64,000 nt of DNA from Fistulifera solaris (lineage: Eukaryota > Bacillariophyta > Bacillariophyceae > Naviculales > Stauroneidaceae). Shown piece by piece: positions 10,717-20,761 of the stretch; position 1 is the stretch's first letter, and the number at the start of each line of letters is the position of its first letter. The notes under the pieces were generated by a model. That model had not been told where the DNA came from, ran no database searches, and was given only the letters and a program-made list of their open reading frames with translations. The stretch covers positions 186,001 to 250,000 of the forward strand of contig AP026146.1 in NCBI GenBank assembly GCA_030295235.1, read 5' to 3'. The translations under genes and the position numbers were made by a program.

Positions 10717-12121
10717 TTAGGCTTCATCCAAAGCGGCAACACCTGGAAGGACCTTGCCCTCAAGGAGTTCCAAGGAGGCACCTCCACCGGTGGAGATGTG
10801 AGACATGTCCCCGGCACGTCCAGAAAGCTCGGTGGCGGCAACGGAGTCTCCACCACCAATGATAGTAATGGCACCCTTCTCTTTTGTCAAGTCAGCAAGG
10901 ATATTGACAAGGTCGAAAGTTCCCTTGGCGAACTTCTCGAATTCGAACACACCCATGGGACCGTTCATGATGACGGTTTTGCAGTCCGAAAGAGCCTCCT
11001 TCTGAAGCTTGGTGGACTCAGGGCCGTTGTCAAGTCCCATCCATCCGTCGGGGATTTCTTCGGCAGAAACAATCTTGGTGTTGGCCTCCTTGTCGAACTT
11101 GTCGGCAACAACAATGTCCACGGGAAGGATGATCTGCTTACCGAGCTTCTCAGCCTTGGCCAAAACTTCCTTGGCAGTGTCAACAAAGTCGTCCTCGACC
11201 AAAGAGGTACCGACGCTGAATCCCTTGGCCTTCAAGAAAGTGAAAACCATACCTCCACCAATGATCACCTTGTCGCACTTGTCGAGAAGGGCCTCCAAGA
11301 CGGTAATCTTGCTGGAAACCTTGGATCCACCGACGATGGCAGCCATGGGCTTCTTTCCGCTGGTGACGGCTCCATCGAGGTATTCAAGCTCCTTCGCGAG
11401 CAAAAATCCACCCACCGAGGGTTTGAGGAACTTGGTCACACCCTCCGTCGAGGCGTGAGCACGGTGGGCCGTACCGAAAGCGTCGTTGACGTAAAGGTCG
11501 AACGGAGCGGCAAGCTTTTCAACGAAAGCCGGCTCGTTCTTTTCCTCCTCCTTGTAAAAGCGGGTGTTCTCGAGCATAATAACATCACCTTCCTTGGCGG
11601 CGGCGACCATCTTGGCAACCTCCTCACCGATGCAATCGGGGGCCAACTTGACTTCCTGGCCAAGGAGCTCTCCCATACGTTCCGCGCAAGGTCCAAGGGA
11701 GAATTTGTCCTCGGGACCCGACTTGGGGCGACCCAAATGAGAGCAGACAGTGACGATGGCACCCTTGCTCTTCAAGTATTCAATGGTGGGGATCGACGAG
11801 CGGATACGGGTGTCGTCGGTGATCTTCTTTCCGTCCAGAGGAACGTTAACATCACAACGAACGAGGACTTTCTTTCCCTTAAGATCAGCCTCCGAAAGGT
11901 CTTCAATGGACTTCTTGGCATCCAACTCAATCAAAGAAGGAGCGGCAACCGAGCGGACACCAAAGGTGGCTGAAATTGGAAAGGCAGGTAATGTGAGTGA
12001 GACGACGAAAAGCATTCCGACGCCGAAACGCCGATCGACAACTCGACTTACCAGCGGGGGCGAAGGCAGCAGCAGAGCTGCAGGCAAGAAGGGCGAGAAC
12101 GGCAGAGTTGATGAACTTCAT
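10717..12121 (-). CDS. PGK: Plastid phosphoglycerate kinase (precursor)
   Basis: Two exons, 12052-12121 and 10717-11969, split by an 82-bp intron (GTAAGT/TTTCAG), give 440 residues. Exon 1 encodes almost only the signal peptide, [23 protein letters not shown]. The AFAP motif is the diatom bipartite plastid-targeting cleavage site, so import into the complex plastid and a Calvin-cycle role are expected. The mature enzyme is full length. It shows the substrate region [17 protein letters not shown] and [11 protein letters not shown], the hinge and nucleotide region GGSKVSSKI, and the C-terminal NGPMGVFEF and GGGDSVAAT loops. It catalyses 3-phosphoglycerate + ATP to 1,3-bisphosphoglycerate + ADP in carbon fixation, and the reverse in glycolysis. 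Codon use is highly biased to C-ending codons compared with its neighbours, as expected for a strongly expressed gene. It diverges from the GRWD1 gene. Confidence 0.96.
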
Positions 12122-12563
12122 GTTGACGGTTTGGGGATGATATTATTATAATCTTTTGTGAGAAGAGAGTTTTTGGGCAAGGAATCTTTTGCGTGTCGAC
12201 GACCGATCTGCACCTACGTAAGTGGCTCACCCCCTCGTTTTGGCCCTTCCCCACCGTAGAAAATGTAGGCGGACGACTGCTTTGTCCGCGAAAAGGACAG
12301 ACGAGAACACGTATGCATGCGACCCGTGAACCGCGCGAACTTGTAGGCGGGAGTGACGAACGATGCGCGACGTCATTATTTTTCCCGCCTGATGGCGTTC
12401 ATCTTGCCGTCGTCCGTCAACAAGCGTCCTTTCTTCGACCGCCGGTTCGCGTTTGGTTGCGTCCATCCAACACTTTTTTCAATCTTTTTTTCCTTTCTTC
12501 GGTTGTCGCTCTCCCATCGAAGCGATCGGCAACACCACAACATAACGATCATCCAACATCACA
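12122..12563. promoter_or_regulatory. Divergent promoter region of PGK and GRWD1
   Basis: The 440 bp between the two start codons must hold both promoters. An ACGTCA half-CRE lies at 12370-12375. T-rich tracts (about 12475-12500) precede the GRWD1 start. No TATA box could be assigned with confidence. Confidence 0.45.
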
Positions 12564-14026
12564 ATGGGCAAGAAATCCAAACGAGGACGCACCAAACAGC
12601 AGTCAGAAGAAGAGCGGGTAGCCCCGGCTCTCCGCGAACCACAAGAAGAAACACTCGACAACCTACACTTTCAAGATCCTTATCCGGAAGAATACATTTT
12701 GGACGATGAAGTCGAAGACTATGAGCAAGATGAAGAAGGTGCGGATATGGAAGTCATACAATCGTGGAATCCTCTTTCGGGACAACCTCTAGAGCCGGGA
12801 CAAGAACTCGAAATGGACCCCACGGCGTACAAAATGCATCACGCCTTGACACCCGACTGGCCGGCGTTGAGTTTTGACTTTATTCGCGATGACCTGGGAG
12901 AAGCACGGACTCGTTTCCCGCATTCTCTCATTGCGGCCATTGGAACACAAGCGGATCGACCCGACCAGAATCAATTAACTATACTAAAAATGTCGGATTT
13001 AGCTCGAATGCATGTGGAGACGGACGACGATATATTGGGTGAAGAATACAATCCGGACAAAGAAGATGACAGTGATGACGATGACGATGATTCGGACGAT
13101 GAAGTGGAACTCGATCCGATTATTGAGCATTTTTCCATTCCACACTACGGTGGAGTGAATCGGGTGAGATGTATGCCGCAGCAATCCAATATTGTGGCCA
13201 CTTGGAGTGACGCCGGAAAGGTCCATTTATTTAACGTCGAAAGCATATTACAGAGATTCAACATGGGAGAAGGAAAAGCTGTAGCATCTCCTTATGATAT
13301 TCCGAAGAAACCATTTTACAGTTACGACAAACACGGATCCGAAGGTTACGCGCTGGATTGGTCACCGGTGCGAAAAGGCGGTTTGGCGACGGGTGATTGC
13401 ACCGGCAACATCCATTTGTGGGATCCACGACCCGAGGGAGGCTACGCCGTTTCACGCTTTTACGAAGCCAAGACGTCGGATGCACCACGGTCCGTGGAAG
13501 ATTTGCAATGGAGTCCTTCCGAAGAAACCGTGTTGGCCTCGGCCTAATGTGGTGGCTATGTCCGTATTTTCGACTCGCGCGCCCCCAACGCGCCATGTTG
13601 AGTCACAAAATTCACAAAGAGTCGGCAGATGTGAATGTATTGTCCTGGAATCGTCTGGTGACGAATTTGATCGCTACCGGTGGTGATGACGGTGCCTTGT
13701 CTGTCTGGGATTTGCGACATTTTTCGGGCGATGCAGTGAAACCGTTGGCACGATTTACGCCCCACAAGACCCCCATCACTTCGGTGACGTGGCATCCGAC
13801 CGATGAATCCATGTTGGCAGCGACCGATGACGATGGCGCGTATATTTACGACCTTTCCGTCGAGGAAGACGAAACAGCTGGTCAGCTCGATGTCCCACCC
13901 CAACTGTTGTTTGTACACTGCGGCAGTCAGCAATTCAAAGAAGTGCACTGGCATCCGCAAATTACGAGCTGTTTGATGACTACGGCATTGACTGGATTTT
14001 CGGCCTTTATTCCATCGAATTTATGA
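12564..14026 (+). CDS. GRWD1/Rrb1-like WD40 ribosome-assembly factor (frame broken)
   Basis: The N-terminus is basic (MGKKSKRGRTKQQ) and followed by an acidic region. Then come the conserved MHHALTPDWPALSFDFIRDD block (like YxMYHxxxxxxPCLSFDI of the family) and a DDSDDDDDDSDDE loop. WD40 repeats end LDWSPVRKGGLATGDCTGNIHLWDP and VNVLSWNRLVTNLIATGGDDGALSVWDL. In yeast and animals this family chaperones ribosomal protein L3 in the nucleolus. The frame is interrupted twice: a TAA at 13544-13546, and a one-base shift inside the CCCCC run near 13581. Downstream coding continues perfectly in the +1-related frame to 14026. The span of 1463 bp is one base short of a multiple of three, fitting one lost C. 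A sequence error or a recent null allele are both possible; conservation on both sides speaks against old decay. Confidence 0.85.
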
Positions 14027-14359
14027 GGATATTATTCATTTTCTAACACACACACACCACTAGAGACTAATGGGCTAATATTCTCATGGTCTTTGACATA
14101 GAGTATCGTAGCGGTACTTTTCACGGTATACGGAGTTCTGTACACTGTACACAACACAATGCGACGAAACGAGTTTCCCCGCACCAAAAAAGAAATAATG
14201 GTCACATCGCACTGCGCTTTTTATCATTATTTTATTTCTTGTCGTCGTTCATTACCTGGTACTCTAGTATCCTTGGCAAAGGAGTGATCATTCGCTGGTT
14301 TTCCTTTCGTACTAACGTGCATCGATCAAATAATAAATATTGAAACTACGTGCGGAAGA
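14027..14359. other. Spacer between GRWD1 and carboxypeptidase genes
   Basis: Contains a short (AC)n run at 14047-14058 and A/T-rich DNA; no coding signal. Confidence 0.45.
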
Positions 14360-16223
14360 ATGTGCAGGCTTCTGTTCCCCGCACTTTTCTGTATATTATC
14401 CTTCGCACCGCAGGCTCTGGCACTCCGCGTTCTTCCCAACGATTCGGTCCGTCGGAGTTCTGAGCGTTACAGTGAAGAACATCGACGTCTGTTTGAACAA
14501 CGATCAACGGCGTTACCTGTCACAACACATCCCGATGAACATTTAGTGAACAATCTACCACTCCTTGATTCTTTTCCCACACAACAATGGGCCGGATTGT
14601 TGCCGGCATCCTCCCCACGATGACAAGTATTTCTTTTATTGGTTGTTTGCACCCGATAATCAACAGAACCAAAAACCCGAATCCGAAATACCCTTACTGA
14701 TATGGTTGAATGGAGGACCGGCATGTTCCAGTATGGATGGGTTGTTTTTGGAAAATGGACCGTTCCGTTTTGTGGTGAATGCGGCAACCAGAGAATACAA
14801 ACTCCAACCCGACGAAGCGTACAGTTGGCACAAATTACCGGCATATACACTCTACATAGATCAACCTGTTGGGACTGGTCTCAGTTATACAACTTCCAAG
14901 AAGTATCCTACCAATGATGGGGAATTGTGTACCGATTTTTATTACTTTTTACAAGCCTTTTGAAATTGCATTCCGATAAGTTTGTAATATCGACGAACGG
15001 TCGTCCTGAAATGAATCGCGATTTGTATTTTTCGGGAGAAAGTTATGCGGGACATTACAATATTATTTACGCGAATCACATTTTACAACAAAATACACAA
15101 CCCGACAATATTCGCATTCGTATCAAAGGGGCCGCCATTGGGAATGGTTGGGTCGATCCGTATTATCAATACGCCGGTGCTGAAGCCGCGTATGGACACG
15201 GATTGATAGGAATGAGTGAAGTTGCGGCATTTCAAGAAAAAGAAATCCAGTGTCAACGGAACTTGGAACAAGAAAAATTCAGTACGGGAATCTGCTTTGA
15301 TTTGGTCGACGATATTGTCAGTCAATCCTTCGGCAAGGGCTCCAAGTACAAAATCAGTAGTTACGACATTCGACGCGTCGAAGGTCCTGGTCTGGCCAAA
15401 TTCCCACCGGGACACACCATCGTGGAAGGATATTTGGGACACTGGAGCTTGACCGGAGAAGAAGGGACACTTCCGACGATATTACGCCACGCGCCATCCA
15501 AGCCTTGCACGCGGAAGCCTCCGTCGCTTCCGGTCAGCGCTACAAAGAATGCACCGATCCACCGTACCTGGCGCTCGCCAAATTGGATGGCAAAGGTGTC
15601 GTTCCGGAGATTGTGCAAGTTTTGGAACATCCGGACCAAGTTCAAGTACTCTTTTCAATGGAATTCAAGATATGGTGTGCAACCATGTGGGCAACGAGCG
15701 ATCTCTCGAAAAATTACCCTGGAAACACGCGGACGACTGGAATGCGGCACCGCGTTACGCTTGGTCCGCTGTCGCACCCACCCAAGTATCGGGATACATG
15801 CGGGAATATCAAAATTTAAAATATTTGAAAATTTTGGATGCCGGGCACATGGTACCTTTGGACGTACCAGCGGTGGCATTTGCCATGATGCAAACATTTC
15901 TGTACGGAGGATCCTTTCAAAACAGTCAGCAAGTATTGGATCGAACGAAGAGTGCAGAGTGTCCCGTGTGTCCCCAATGTCCTGTTTACAGCAACAGCGA
16001 CGAAAACAACGAAAACAGGGGCACGTGGTCTCCTCTCGTCTTGCTAATTGCGGCCACCATAGTCGCAGGTTTCTTACTGTTCGTGGTGTTGCATCGAAAA
16101 AAAGCTGCTGTCGAACATCGGGTCACTATTCCACAACATCACGGTCTCGAGTTACAAGAATCTCGTTACACGGATGAACCCGAGAATGAAGATGCAAATG
16201 AATCACCTACAAGAGTAATATAA
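14360..16223 (+). CDS. Serine carboxypeptidase (S10, Kex1-like), membrane-anchored; frame broken
   Basis: A signal peptide (MCRLLFPALFCILSFAPQAL) precedes the S10 protease domain. Landmarks are LIWLNGGPACSSMDGL (oxyanion region), FSGESYAGHY (nucleophile Ser in GESYAG), NGIQDMVCNHVG (catalytic Asp and adjacent Cys) and ILDAGHMVPLD (catalytic His). After a Cys-rich CPVCPQCP linker comes one membrane span (LLIAATIVAGFLLFVVL) and a cytosolic tail. Kex1/CPD-like enzymes trim basic C-termini in the late Golgi or vacuole, which fits this layout. The coding sequence changes frame about four times: near 14610, at a T4 run near 14952, near 15470 and at a T4 run near 15656. Both T4 runs need one more T to keep the conserved protein (LQAFLKLHS; VLFFNGIQD). 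All catalytic residues are intact, so I favour sequence errors over a pseudogene. Confidence 0.82.
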
Positions 16224-16372
16224 AGACTACTCCAACATAGAAAGTTAAACGATTCCACTCTATTTTGATATTATGCTGCGCGGCTTTTGATAGGACATAC
16301 ATGGCTTTATTCACAGAATGACAAGCATTGTTTCACACACCTGGGGTGAGTTCACATCCTTCCTCTACTAGA

Positions 16373-17514
16373 CTAAGGAAACTTGATACCCGGACGCATC
16401 GCTTCCGTATTGGCAAAATACCCTTCAAAGGTCTCTGGCTTGCGTCCAATCAACTTTTCCAAATCTTTCGAATACGACTCTTTCAATTCATCAATCCCCG
16501 ACGCTTTAATTTTTTCAAACGTCGCTGAATCCTTGACCAACCACGTCGGCAAACCCCGCGCCTTGACACTCTTGACATAATCGTGATAACCCAAGGAGAC
16601 ATGTTCAATTTCCGTTTGATACGCTTTCGACAACAATTTACACACTTCGGCATCGGTAATGGGCCCGGGTCCCGTCAAATTGTACACCTTGTTGCGATGT
16701 TCTTTGCGATTCAATAAGACGACGACGGCCGCATCGGCCACATCGTTCGGACTGACGTAATTGACGCCCATCCCGTACGATGCCGTGACAAATTTGTGTT
16801 CCTTTCTGAGCAAATCACCCTGATGCAAGAGTGGTGTCGTCATGAGATGTGACGCACACAAAATGGTGTAACTGATGCGCGAATTGAGTGGGGCCTGTTC
16901 CAACAAATCATCGCACGTGCAATGAAATTGGACAAAGGGTACTTTTTCGCGATAGACCATGCCGGCCTTGTTGTGCAAAAGGAAATTTTGATGAAATGTT
17001 CAACTTTCATGTCTTTGCATTTCAACAAAAAGGCGGGAAAGACGGACGCCCAATCATCGAGATTGGGTAGACTACAAAAGACGGTTTTAACACCTTGTAA
17101 GACAGTGTCATAGCAAGAAGCATCGGTCCAATCAAAGTCAACGACTTCGGCCCCTTTTTCTTCCAAAGCGGCCACCAATCCATCGACAAAGGGTTTATCA
17201 CCACCTCCGGGAATTTTCCCACGATCTCCTTTCCAGACCCCGACACGAACGTCTTTGTGTCCGGCTTCGAGGAGGCCTGTGTGTCAGGTATTTGTGTTTG
17301 TGTGTGTGAGTGAGTGATGACTTCGAGAGGAGGTGTACAAGCAAAGTACCCTTTTCGCTCTGCACTCGCTCTTACTTACTCGCCGCGACACGATAACCAA
17401 TCACACCCGTCCCGGAAGTCACAAAGACTTTTCCCACCTCAGCATCAAACGTGAAACGTCCTAATCCAGGGATAATATCCGCTAATCCTTTTGTGTTTTC
17501 TTGAGCAAACTCAT
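16373..17514 (-). CDS. NmrA-like NAD(P)-binding oxidoreductase (atypical SDR)
   Basis: Exon 1 is 17380-17514 and exon 2 is 16373-17276, with a 103-bp intron (GTAAGT/CACAG). The joined protein has a Rossmann start, KVFVTSGTGVIGYRVAASLLEAG, with a GxGxxGx3-type loop (TGVIGY). Next come DKPFVDGLVAALEEKGAEVVDFDWTD and VFCSLPNLDDW, the usual second and fourth strands of NmrA-like proteins, and a C-terminal substrate domain (NYVSPNDVADAAVVVLLN, NLTGPGPITDAEVCKLLSKA). These resemble NAD(P)H:quinone oxidoreductase-2/HSCARG-type redox sensors or isoflavone-reductase-like enzymes. The substrate is unknown. The frame shifts near 16985, between KISF and NKAGMVYREK. It also shifts within the first 30 codon bases, near A-runs at about 17490-17505, so the start at 17514 is provisional. 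Confidence 0.72.
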
Positions 17515-17947
17515 GGTGGTTCTCGTGTTGTTGTTCGTATTGTTAGTTGTGGCGTTTTTGTGAGACGCGTGGGAAACGCTTTTTTGGGGGGTCTTCACCG
17601 CTTTGTTGGAGAAACGTGGAACAACGTTCGTTGGAGCTTCTGCCACGTCATGTGTGTGTCCACTATCGGAGAAGGCATCATGTTACGTCAGATGTGTGAC
17701 GTCAGTCATCGGAGGATCTTCAAGTGGTTGATCTGAACCCGAACCTTTCGTCCCTTGAAGCATGCGGTACCCGTCCGACAAAGTCTCAACGGTCCGCTGG
17801 AGCGAAATCATCAAAACGCAGATCGATCGAGGACAACCATAAGACCATAAGAGACGCCCAAGTAAACGAAGGACCCATCCTTGCTGCTCCATCACAAAAG
17901 GAAACCATTTCCTTCATTCCTTTTGTCATATCAGTCTCTTCAATACC
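17515..17947. promoter_or_regulatory. Divergent promoter with three ACGTCA (CRE-like) sites
   Basis: Between the NmrA-like and GDSL genes. ACGTCA occurs at 17645-17650 and 17685-17690, and a perfect TGACGTCA palindrome lies at 17697-17704. In diatoms, bZIP-type TGACGT/ACGTCA elements are known in CO2/cAMP-responsive promoters. Whether these act that way is inference. Confidence 0.5.
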
Positions 17948-19468
17948 ATGAAACAAGATGAAGATTCCGATTTAATTGATCTCTTGGGAAAAAATACCGC
18001 GGATCAATCACATCACGCGACAGAAACGATGAATTTGGATCATTTGACGACATCGGGAATCCGTGTGAAAAGTCCTAATCACCACCACAACAACAACAAC
18101 AACAAGAAGAATACGACTTATCAACATTCCGCACCCATGTCCTGTTGTGACTTTGTGATTTCCTATACAATCATGTTGTGTCAATATTATCCCAAATGTT
18201 GTGCTGGTTGTACTACGACATTCGTGGTGGTTCTCGGCCTGCTCCTCAGCAATCTTCTCTTCACTCGCACTCCTCCTGTCTTGGATGAACATGCGGTGTT
18301 GCAAATTCATTCAAAATATGATTTAACCATCAATCAAGTCGATCATTGGTGTTTGAAAGGTGGCAATGAACATTGTCGTTGTGAAGATCCGTTACAACCG
18401 ACCGGACGGACCGAACACGCTTCCTGGGTGCAAGCCGTGAAAGCCAATCAAATCATGGTGAAAAATGCCACTTCGGCAGTTGATTTAGTGATTTTGGGAG
18501 AATCCGTGGTAGAAGCTATGGGAGGACGATGGATGGGGAAATCGCGATCGTTGAAGGCCATCGGAGCCTTGTTTCAAAAGACGTTTCAACAAAAGGCCGT
18601 CGCGTTGGGCGTCGCGGGAGATACTGCCCCTAATGTCTTGTGGCGATTACTGCACGGTGAATTGGCGGTAAGACCCAAAATATGGTGGATTTCCTTGGGA
18701 ATGAATGATTTAGCCCGCATGGGATGTTCGGAAGAAATTGTCGTTTTGGGCATTTTGCGAGTCGTCGAAGAAATCATGGAACAACAACCTGCCGCACATA
18801 TTGTCATTAATTCGGTCTTGCCCATGGTGAATGTGCGGGGTGGGGCGTATCCGTTGGTGACGGATTACGAGGATGCCTTGCACTCGCGGCAGTTGTTGCA
18901 GGAAGAAGCGTTTCTGCCGGATAAAATGAATCGTCATTTGGATAGCCAGCGAAAAAAGAAAGTTGATGCGACAGCCGAAGAAATCAAAGACCCGAAACAA
19001 CTCGCCAAATTACGAGCTCAACAAGCGGAACAAGAAGAAGAACAGCGCGCTAAGACGAAGAAGAAACGTTGGAGGAAAAACCGTCGAGAACCAGTCAACG
19101 CCAAACTTGACGCCCGCAAATACACCCTCTTTCATCAAATCCCACTCTGGACCAGCATTCAAGTCATCAATCAACAATTGCGGCGCTTTACCGAGGAACA
19201 GCCGGCGCAAGTTCATTTCTTTGATGCTACGCCCTTGTTTGTTTTGGAGAAGAATGGCAAATCGCGCATCCGCAGTGATCGCATTACACTCAAGGGCTAT
19301 CCTCGCCTCGCCGGTTTTGCAGCATGGGAAGAAGCCATTTTGGCGTTTGCGCAACCGATTCTGGACGAATTGAAGCCTCCCGACAACAATAAGGACAATC
19401 CGGAGGATGATGATGATGATGATGATGACGAAGATGATTTGATTCCTATGGAAGATGATAGTGTATAG
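17948..19468 (+). CDS. GDSL/SGNH-hydrolase-like type II membrane protein
   Basis: A single exon encodes 506 residues. A polar His/Asn-rich leader is followed by a Cys-rich stretch and one membrane span (about 94-108, VVVLGLLLSNLLF). The rest faces the lumen. Block I is LVILGESVVEAMGG, with Ser of GES in place of GDS. Then LGVAGDTAPNVLWRLLHGEL and IWWISLGMNDLAR give the block II Gly and block III Asn. This is the PAF-acetylhydrolase beta/gamma-type arrangement. A lysine/arginine-rich insertion of about 70 residues (near 335-390) separates these from the C-terminal part. The block V Asp-x-x-His is not evident: the matching stretch is SDRITLKGYPRLAG. It may bind rather than hydrolyse its substrate, or use other residues. 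It ends in an acidic D-run. Confidence 0.72.
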   Translation: MKQDEDSDLIDLLGKNTADQSHHATETMNLDHLTTSGIRVKSPNHHHNNNNNKKNTTYQHSAPMSCCDFVISYTIMLCQYYPKCCAGCTTTFVVVLGLLLSNLLFTRTPPVLDEHAVLQIHSKYDLTINQVDHWCLKGGNEHCRCEDPLQPTGRTEHASWVQAVKANQIMVKNATSAVDLVILGESVVEAMGGRWMGKSRSLKAIGALFQKTFQQKAVALGVAGDTAPNVLWRLLHGELAVRPKIWWISLGMNDLARMGCSEEIVVLGILRVVEEIMEQQPAAHIVINSVLPMVNVRGGAYPLVTDYEDALHSRQLLQEEAFLPDKMNRHLDSQRKKKVDATAEEIKDPKQLAKLRAQQAEQEEEQRAKTKKKRWRKNRREPVNAKLDARKYTLFHQIPLWTSIQVINQQLRRFTEEQPAQVHFFDATPLFVLEKNGKSRIRSDRITLKGYPRLAGFAAWEEAILAFAQPILDELKPPDNNKDNPEDDDDDDDDEDDLIPMEDDSV

Positions 19469-19784
19469 AAATACTGTGCTATATAGCCAGATAAGTTGCT
19501 ACAGTAGCGTTTTGCTCCTGTGTGCTAAAGTTCAACTATAGAGTAGGACGAATTTCTTCCTTAGATAGATGATGCATGCGTGACGACTTCTACGAAATCC
19601 AGTTAGTCGCGATGCGATTTTGGATCCGCACAGCGACGCGATGATTTATTATTGCACGCGTGAGACGACGCGATGACATTCCTTGGATTTCTTGGCCGGA
19701 AGTAATGAATATAGAGAGTTATAATAAACAACAACCAACAACCCATTAATCCATCATTCCTTCCGATTCATTCACAAGAACGCA
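19469..19784. other. Spacer with degenerate CGACGCGATGA repeats
   Basis: Between two same-strand genes. The motif GACGCGATGA occurs twice (about 19635 and 19657), with a related GTCGCGATGCGAT at about 19607. The last 60 bp are the A/T-rich leader of the enoyl-CoA hydratase gene. Confidence 0.45.
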
Positions 19785-20753
19785 ATGAGAAATCTAAATT
19801 CATTGCTCTTAAGTCGCTGTCCCGGCCGAAGAATATTACCGGCTAATATTATCAATCCTTCTGTAGTATTCGTATCGTCGCGCTCTTATTTGCACAACTC
19901 CACAGAAGAGCGTGTCACCTTATCCATCGATTCCGACGGTATTGCTCACGTTCAATTGAATCGACCCGACAAATTGAATGCTTTAGATTTACCCATGTTT
20001 GAAGCCCTGCAGACGGTCGGTAAAGAATTGCAATCGAATCATCATCATCGCCAAATTCGTGTCGTCATCCTTTCGGGCCATGGTCGAGCATTTTGTACGG
20101 GTTTAGACATCAAATCAATCCTCCGGAACACTAATCCTTGGCAAAGTATGGAACGATTGTTAGAACGAAATAACGGAGAAGATATCACCAATTTGGCACA
20201 AGCCGTTGCGTATCAATGGCGGCAATTGCCGGTACCCGTGGTGGCGGTCTTACACGGGATGTGTTTTGGTGGCGGTTTGCAAATTGCGTTGGGTGCTGAT
20301 TTCCGGTATTGTACACCCGATTGTCAATTGTCCATCATGGAAACGAAATGGGGTCTCATTCCGGACATGTCGGCGTCCGTCACGTTACGAGAATTGGTAC
20401 GTATCGATATCGCCAAAGAATTGACCATGACGGGGCGCATTTTGAAGGGGGAAGAAGCCGCAGCGTTGGGATTGGTGACACGGTGTGTCGAAGATCCCCA
20501 CCATGAAGCCCAGATTCTGGCACGCACAATTATTCAAAAATCACCCGATGCCGTGGCCCTGACGAAACAATTGTATCAACAATCGTGGGTCGATTGTCAT
20601 GAGACGGAAGCCTTACTGTTGGAAACGAAATTGCAACGCCGACTCTTAAAATCATGGAATCAAATGGCGGCCACGGGACGAGCGTTTGGTATTAATGTGC
20701 CCTATTGGAATCGGAATGATACGAAAGAGGAGGGTGGTGATGTCAAAGAGTAG
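19785..20753 (+). CDS. Enoyl-CoA hydratase/isomerase family protein (crotonase fold), probably mitochondrial
   Basis: 322 residues in one exon. The first 35 residues are rich in Arg/Ser and low in acids, as in a mitochondrial presequence. The crotonase core starts at NRPDKLNALDLPMFEAL. The oxyanion-hole Gly/Ala motif is AFCTGLDIKS, and the second is VLHGMCFGGGLQIALGADFR. The acidic active-site region is METKWGLIPDMSAS. An Asp in the IPD position is shared with dienoyl-CoA isomerases and some bacterial crotonases. The C-terminal helices (KEEAAALGLVTRCVED, KSPDAVALTKQLYQQSW) are complete. It likely acts in fatty-acid or branched amino-acid breakdown, but the exact reaction cannot be read from the sequence. 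The gene converges on the flavoenzyme gene with only 8 bp between stops. Confidence 0.85.
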   Translation: MRNLNSLLLSRCPGRRILPANIINPSVVFVSSRSYLHNSTEERVTLSIDSDGIAHVQLNRPDKLNALDLPMFEALQTVGKELQSNHHHRQIRVVILSGHGRAFCTGLDIKSILRNTNPWQSMERLLERNNGEDITNLAQAVAYQWRQLPVPVVAVLHGMCFGGGLQIALGADFRYCTPDCQLSIMETKWGLIPDMSASVTLRELVRIDIAKELTMTGRILKGEEAAALGLVTRCVEDPHHEAQILARTIIQKSPDAVALTKQLYQQSWVDCHETEALLLETKLQRRLLKSWNQMAATGRAFGINVPYWNRNDTKEEGGDVKE

Positions 20754-20761
20754 TCGTAACA

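Noticed and set aside
10798-11973. 391-codon plus-strand ORF across the PGK gene
   Set aside because: It is the antisense shadow of PGK, created by strong codon bias in a highly expressed gene. The translated sequence has no domain.
13544-13585. A tiny intron in GRWD1 to remove the stop and shift
   Set aside because: The two breaks are under 40 bp apart with conserved WD40 residues (GGYVRIFDSRAP) between them, so this stretch is coding and too short to be an intron.
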